The notes under the pieces were generated by a model that was not told the origin of the DNA, searched no databases, and was given only the letters and a program-made list of their open reading frames with translations. The translations under genes and the position numbers were made by a program. Positions 59,425 to 64,000 of a stretch of 64,000 nucleotides of DNA are shown in pieces; within the stretch, counting starts at the first letter, position 1, and every line of letters begins with the position of its first letter. This stretch comes from Hydractinia symbiolongicarpus (taxonomy: Eukaryota > Cnidaria > Hydrozoa > Anthoathecata > Hydractiniidae). The stretch spans positions 2,108,001 to 2,172,000 of the forward strand of contig NC_079881.1 of assembly GCF_029227915.1 (NCBI RefSeq), given 5' to 3'.

Positions 59425-61659
59425 AGTAAAAAATGACTTATTTCTCTTAATTTTTTGATAAAGCGCTACCACAGCGCCCAGTGTAATCGCTGAGTCTCAG
59501 CAATCATGTCAAATTAAGAAGAATACTATTTCTTGTAGTTAAACTGGCTCATTTATCACATTTATAAGGTCAAAGTCCAAAATCAGTTCTATTAAGTCCC
59601 ACAGTCAACCGTTTCACTGTTAAAAGCGATGCAACCTAGTATTATCCGAATACTATCGCTAAATACATGTGGGGACGAATATGTGACGCAACAGTTGTAA
59701 CTCAAACGGATTGATACCGTTAGAAATTCAATGAAAAGTAGTTTTTGAAACTGTTGCTATTTCTTCAGCGCGCGATAACGGCTAGGATTGGTCCAACAGT
59801 AAAAAATGACTTTTTTATTTAAATTTTTAAATGAAGTGCTACCACAGCGCCCAGTGTAATCGCTGAGTTCCGGCAATCATGTCAAATTAAGAAGAATGTT
59901 ATTTCTTGGGTCCAGTTGGCTCACTGATCACATTTATAACGTCACACTCCCAAGTTAGTTCAATTAAGTTCCACAGTCAATCGTTTCACTGTTAAAAGCA
60001 ATACAACTTAGAAATATCGAAAGAAAATTACTTAATACATGTTGGTACGAATATGTGACGCAACCGTTGTAACTCAAACGGATTGATACCGTTAGAAAGT
60101 CACTGAAATGTAGTTTTTGAAACTGTCGCTTTTTCTTCTGCGCGAACTAACAGCTTTGATTGGTCCCACAGTAAAAAATAACTTATTTCTCTTAATTTTT
60201 TAATAAAGCGCTACCACAGCGCCCAGTGTAATCGCTGAGTTCCAGCAATCATGTCAAATTAAGAAGAATGTTATTTCTTGGGTCCAGTTGGCTCACTTAT
60301 CACATTTATAACGTCACACTCCCAAGTTAGTTCAATTAAGTTCCACAGTCAATCGTTTCACTGTTAAAAGAAATACAACTTAGAAATATCGGAAGAAAAT
60401 TACTTAATACATGTTGGTACGAATATGTGACGCAACCGTTGTAACTCAAACGGATTGATCCCGTTAGAAAGTCAATGAAATGTAGTTTTTGAAACTGTCG
60501 CTTTTTCTTCAGCGCGAACTAACAGCTTTGATTGGTCCCACAGTAAAAAATGACTTATTTCTCTTAATTTTTTAATAAAGCGCTACCACAGCGCCCAGTG
60601 TAATCGCTGAGTTCCAGCAATCATGTCAAATTAAGAAGAATGTTATTTCTTGGGTCCAGTTGGATCACTTATCACATTTATAACGACACACTCCCAAGTT
60701 AGTGCAATTAAGTTCCACAGTCAATCGTTTCACTGTTAAAAGCAATACAACTTAGAAATATCGGAAGAAAATTACTTAATACATGTTGGTACGAGTATGT
60801 GACGCAACCGTTGTAACTCAAACGGATTGATACCGTTAGAAAGTCAATGAAATGTAGTTTTTGAAACTGTCGCTTTTTCTTCAGCGAGCGATAACAGGTA
60901 GGATTGGTCCCCCAGTAAAAAATGACTTTTTTATTTAAATTTTTTAATAACGTGCTACCACAGCGCCCAGTGTAATCGCTGAGTTCCAGCAATCATGTCA
61001 AAATAAGAAGAATGATATTTCTTGTAGTCAAACTGGCTTATTTATAACATTTATCAGTTCACAGTCCAAAGTTTGTTCATTTAAGTCCCACAGTCAATCG
61101 TTTCATTGTTAAAGGCGAAGCAACCTAATAATATCAGAAAAATATCGCTAAATACATGTTGATACGAATATGTGACGCAACCGTTGTAACTCAAACGGAT
61201 TGATACGGCCAAGAAGTCGATGAAATGTAGTTTTTGAGAATGTCTCTATTTCTTCAGCGCAAACTAACAGCTTTGATTGGTCCCACAGTAAAAAATGACT
61301 TATTTCTCTTAATTTTTTAATAAAGCGCTACCACAGCGCCCAGTGTAATCGCTGAGTCTCAGCAATCATGTCAAATTAAGAAGAATACTATTTCTTGTAG
61401 TTAAACTGGCTCATTTATCACATTTATAAGGTCAAAGTCCAAAATCAGTTCTATTAAGTCCCACAGTCAACCGTTTCACTGTTAAAAGCGATGCAACCTA
61501 GTATTATCCGAATACTATCGCTAAATACATGTGGGGACGAATATGTGACGCAACAGTTGTAACTCAAACGGATTGATACCGTTAGAAATTCAATGAAAAG
61601 TAGTTTTTGAAACTGTCGCTATTTCTTCAGCGCGCGATAACGGCTAGGATTGGTCCCAC
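59425..61659 (+). repeat. 2,235-bp tandem duplication, copy 2
   Basis: All six anchors (59546, 59918, 60290, 60662, 61035, 61408) sit exactly 2,235 bp after those of copy 1. I found no base difference in the parts I compared, so the two copies may be identical. This is the youngest event I can see in the window. After about 61659 the last E monomer continues in the normal E form ('gacttttttattt'). Confidence 0.92.
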
Positions 61660-64000
61660 AGTAAAAAATGACTTTTTTATTTAAATTTTTAAATGAAGTG
61701 CTACCACAGCGCCCAGTGTAATCGCTGAGTTCCGGCAATCATGTCAAATTAAGAAGAATGTTATTTCTTGGGTCCAGTTGGCTCACTTATCACATTTATA
61801 ACGTCACACTCCCAAGTTAGTTCAATTAAGTTCCACAGTCAATCGTTTCACTGTTAAAAGCAATACAACTTAGAAATATCGGAAGAAAATCACTTAATAC
61901 ATGTTGGTACGAATATGTGACGCAACCGTTGTAACTCAAACGGATTGATACCGTTAGAAAGTCAATGAAATGTAGTTTTTGAAACTGTCGCTTTTTCTTC
62001 TGCGCGAACTAACAGCTTTGATTGGTCCCACAGTAAAAAATAACTTATTTCTCTTAATTTTTTAATAAAGCGCTACCACAGCGCCCAGTGTAATCGCTGA
62101 GTTCCAGCAATCATGTCAAATTAAGAAGAATGTTATTTCTTGGGTCCAGTTGGCTCACTTATCACATTTATAACGTCACACTCCCAAGTTAGTTCAATTA
62201 AGTTCCACAGTCAATCGTTTCACTGTTAAAAGAAATACAACTTAGAAATATCGGAAGAAAATTACTTAATACATGTTGGTACGAATATGTGACGCAACCG
62301 TTGTAACTCAAACGGATTGATACCGTTAGAAAGTCAATGAAATGTAGTTTTTGAAACTGTCGCTTTTTCTTCAGCGAGCGATAACGGGTAGGATTGGTCC
62401 CCCAGTAAAAAATGACTTTTTTTATTTAAATTTTTTAATAACGTGCTACCACAGCGCCCAGTGTAATCGCTGAGTTCCAGCAATCATGTCAAATTAAGAA
62501 GAATGATATTTCTTGTAATCAAACTGGCTTATTTATAACATTTATCAGGTCACAGTCCAAAGTTTGTTCATTTAAGTCCCACAGTCAATCGTTTCATTGT
62601 TAAAGGCGAAGCAACCTAGTAATATCAGAAAAACATCGCTAAATACATGTTGATACGAATATGTGACGCAACCGTTGTAACTCAAACGGATTGATGCTGC
62701 CAAGAAGTCGATGAAATGTAGTTTTTGAGAAGGTCTTTATTTCTTCAGCGCGTACTAACAGCTATGATTGGTCCCACAGTAAAAAATTACTTATTTCTCT
62801 TAATTTTTTAATAAAGCGCTACCACAGCGCCCAGTGTAATCGCTGAGTTCCAGCAATCATGTCAAATTAAGAAGAATGATATTTCTTGTAGTCAAACTGG
62901 CTTATTTATAACATTTATCAGGTCACAGTCCAAAGTTTGTTCATTTAAGTCCCACAGTCAATCGTTTCATTGTTAAAGGCGAAGCAACCTAATAATATCA
63001 GAAAAATGTCGCTAAATACATGTTGATACGAATATGTGACGCAACCGTTGTAACTCAAACGGATTGATACCGTTATAAATTCAATGAAATGTAGTTTTTG
63101 AAACTGTCGCCATTTCTTCAGCGCGCGATAACGGCTAGGATTGGTCCCACAGTAAAAAATGACTTTTTTATTTAAATTTTTAAATGAAGTGCTACCACAG
63201 CGCCTAGTGTAATCGCTGAGTTCCGGCAATCATGTCAAATTAAGAAGAATGTTATTTCTTGGGTCCAGTTGGCTCACTTATCACATTTATAACGTCACAC
63301 TCCCAAGTTAGTTCAATTAAGTTCCTCAGTCAATCGTTTCACTGTTAAAAGCAATACAACTTAGAAATATCGGAAGAAAATCACTTAATACATGTTGGTA
63401 CGAATATGTGACGCAACCGTTGTAACTCAAACGGATTGATACGGCCAAGAAGTCGATGAAATGTAGTTTTTGAGAATGTCTCTATTTCTTCAGCGCGAAC
63501 TGACAGCTTTGATTGGTCCCACAGTAAAAAATGACTTATTTCTCTTAACTTTTTAATAAAGCGCTACCACAGCGCCCAGTGTAATCGCTGAGTTCCAGCA
63601 ATCATGTCAAATTAAGAAGAATGTTATTTCTTGTAGTCAAACTGGCTTATTTATAACATTTAGAAGGTCAAAGTCCAAAATCAGTTCAGTTAAGTCCCAC
63701 AGTCAAATGTTTCACTGTTAAAAGCGATGCAACCTAGTAATATCTGAATACTATCGCTAAATACATGTGGGGACGAATATGTGACGTAACAGTTGTAACT
63801 CAAACGGATTGATACCGTTAGAAAGTCAATGAAATGTAGTTTTTGAAACTGTCGCTAATTCTTCAGCGTGGTATAACGGCTAGGAGTGGTCCCACAGTAA
63901 GAAAAGACTTATTTATCCAAATTTTTAAATAAAGCGCTACCACAGAGCCGAATGTAATTGCTGAATTCCAGCAACCATGCGAAATTAAGAAGAATGTTAT
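61660..64000 (+). repeat. Right-edge monomers
   Basis: Anchors F/H 61780, F 62152, H 62526, H/E 62899, F/H 63271 and a mixed monomer at 63644. The run 62152-63643 resembles 55074-56564. The last monomer opens as H ('ggcttatttataacatttag') and then becomes A- or E-like with 'gtaacagttg' and 'gagccgaatg', marks not seen in the rest of domain 3. The array continues beyond the window. Confidence 0.8.

Larger units (their letters stand above)
1..64000 (+). repeat. 373-bp satellite DNA array, about 171 head-to-tail monomers
   Basis: A GGCT-anchored block recurs through the entire window (4, 377, 750, 1123, 1495, 1868 ... 62899, 63271, 63644). Spacing is almost always 371-374 bp, so the basic unit is a 373-bp monomer. 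Every monomer is in the same orientation and no inverted segment was seen. Constant landmarks in order are: 'ggctcat', 'gtcccacagt', 'cactgttaaa', 'atcgcta', 'acatg', 'gaatatgtgac', 'ccgttgtaa', 'gtagttttt', 'cttcagcgc', a second 'gtcccacagt', 'aatttttaaataaa', 'taccacag', 'atcgctga', 'ccagcaatca' and 'aagaagaatg'. GC content is about 37% by eye. Tandem families of this kind are typical of eukaryotic centromeric or pericentromeric heterochromatin; which of these applies here is inference. I do not recognise the family. Confidence 0.98.
42403..64000 (+). repeat. Domain 3: E/F/G/H subtype higher-order repeats
   Basis: A different subtype set takes over. E has 'cagttctattaag' and 'gtattatccg'. 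F opens 'gggtccagttggctcactt' and has 'cactcccaagttag'. G opens 'aaactgactcattt' and has 'tcaagcggattg'. H opens 'aaactggcttatttataac' and has 'cagctttgattgg'. The base order E-F-G-H repeats every 1,491 bp near the left and becomes rearranged to the right. E and F monomers are usually 372 bp rather than 373. Long tracts are nearly identical, which suggests recent amplification. Confidence 0.85.

Noticed and set aside
42821-63229. Repeated 94-residue (and one 81-residue) minus-strand reading frames as genes
   Set aside because: Each lies wholly inside a satellite monomer, starts at TTG rather than ATG, and has no signal peptide, recognisable domain or separate promoter. It is multiplied only because the monomer is. 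A eukaryotic array of this kind is not expected to code for protein.
1-64000. CRISPR array
   Set aside because: The repeat unit is about 373 bp with no short direct repeats separated by unique spacers, and no cas-like gene is present.
1-64000. Transposon or retroelement insertion interrupting the array
   Set aside because: Anchor positions account for every interval of about 373 bp from start to end. The only large spacing anomaly (near 32421) is a deletion, not an insertion.
1-64000. Identification as a known family such as the Tribolium 360-bp, Drosophila 359-bp or Cannabis 370-bp satellites
   Set aside because: Only the unit length is similar. I cannot confirm sequence identity from memory, so no family name is given; a database search of one monomer would decide.

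Overview
The whole 64 kb window is one continuous satellite-DNA array. A monomer of about 373 bp is repeated head to tail in a single orientation roughly 171 times, and both window edges lie inside the array. I found no gene, tRNA, rRNA, CRISPR array, transposon, telomeric repeat or unique sequence. Each monomer is easiest to index by the tetramer GGCT that opens a conserved 'ggctcat'-like block. Spacing between these anchors is nearly always 371-374 bp.

The array points to a eukaryotic pericentromeric, centromeric or other heterochromatic block. CpG is not depleted: I count about 15 CpG in a typical monomer at a GC content of about 37%, near random expectation. That fits a genome with little DNA methylation, such as many insects and other invertebrates, better than a vertebrate or a flowering plant. 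I do not recognise the satellite family and do not name a species.

Three domains can be told apart by their monomer subtypes. Domain 1 (1 to about 26.8 kb) is built from subtypes I call A, B, C and D. Its core is a three-monomer higher-order repeat (HOR) of about 1,119 bp (A, B, C/D hybrid), expanded further by a 2,982-bp tandem duplication and by a 2,608-bp, seven-monomer unit in three copies. Domain 2 (about 26.8-42.4 kb) is the most heterogeneous and probably least homogenised part. It carries a large segment repeated at an offset of 3,273 bp, with a third partial copy 3,724 bp further on, and an out-of-register 826-bp deletion that left a monomer of about 291 bp. Domain 3 (about 42.4-64 kb) uses another set of subtypes (E, F, G, H). 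They form a four-monomer HOR of 1,491 bp, then a 745-bp dimer, then an apparently identical 2,235-bp tandem duplication.

Within the monomer I see an ancient dimer structure (two half-monomers sharing four collinear blocks), an AT-rich inverted repeat next to a short hairpin whose stem pairing is kept in three sequence versions, a palindrome TTCGTACGAA in the C subtype, and alternating CCGTT/AACGG motifs. There is no good CENP-B box. The 94-codon reading frames on the minus strand of domain 3 all begin at TTG and are copied with the repeat; I treat them as by-products of amplification. All identity statements come from reading by eye, and coordinates of recombination joints are good to about 10-30 bp.
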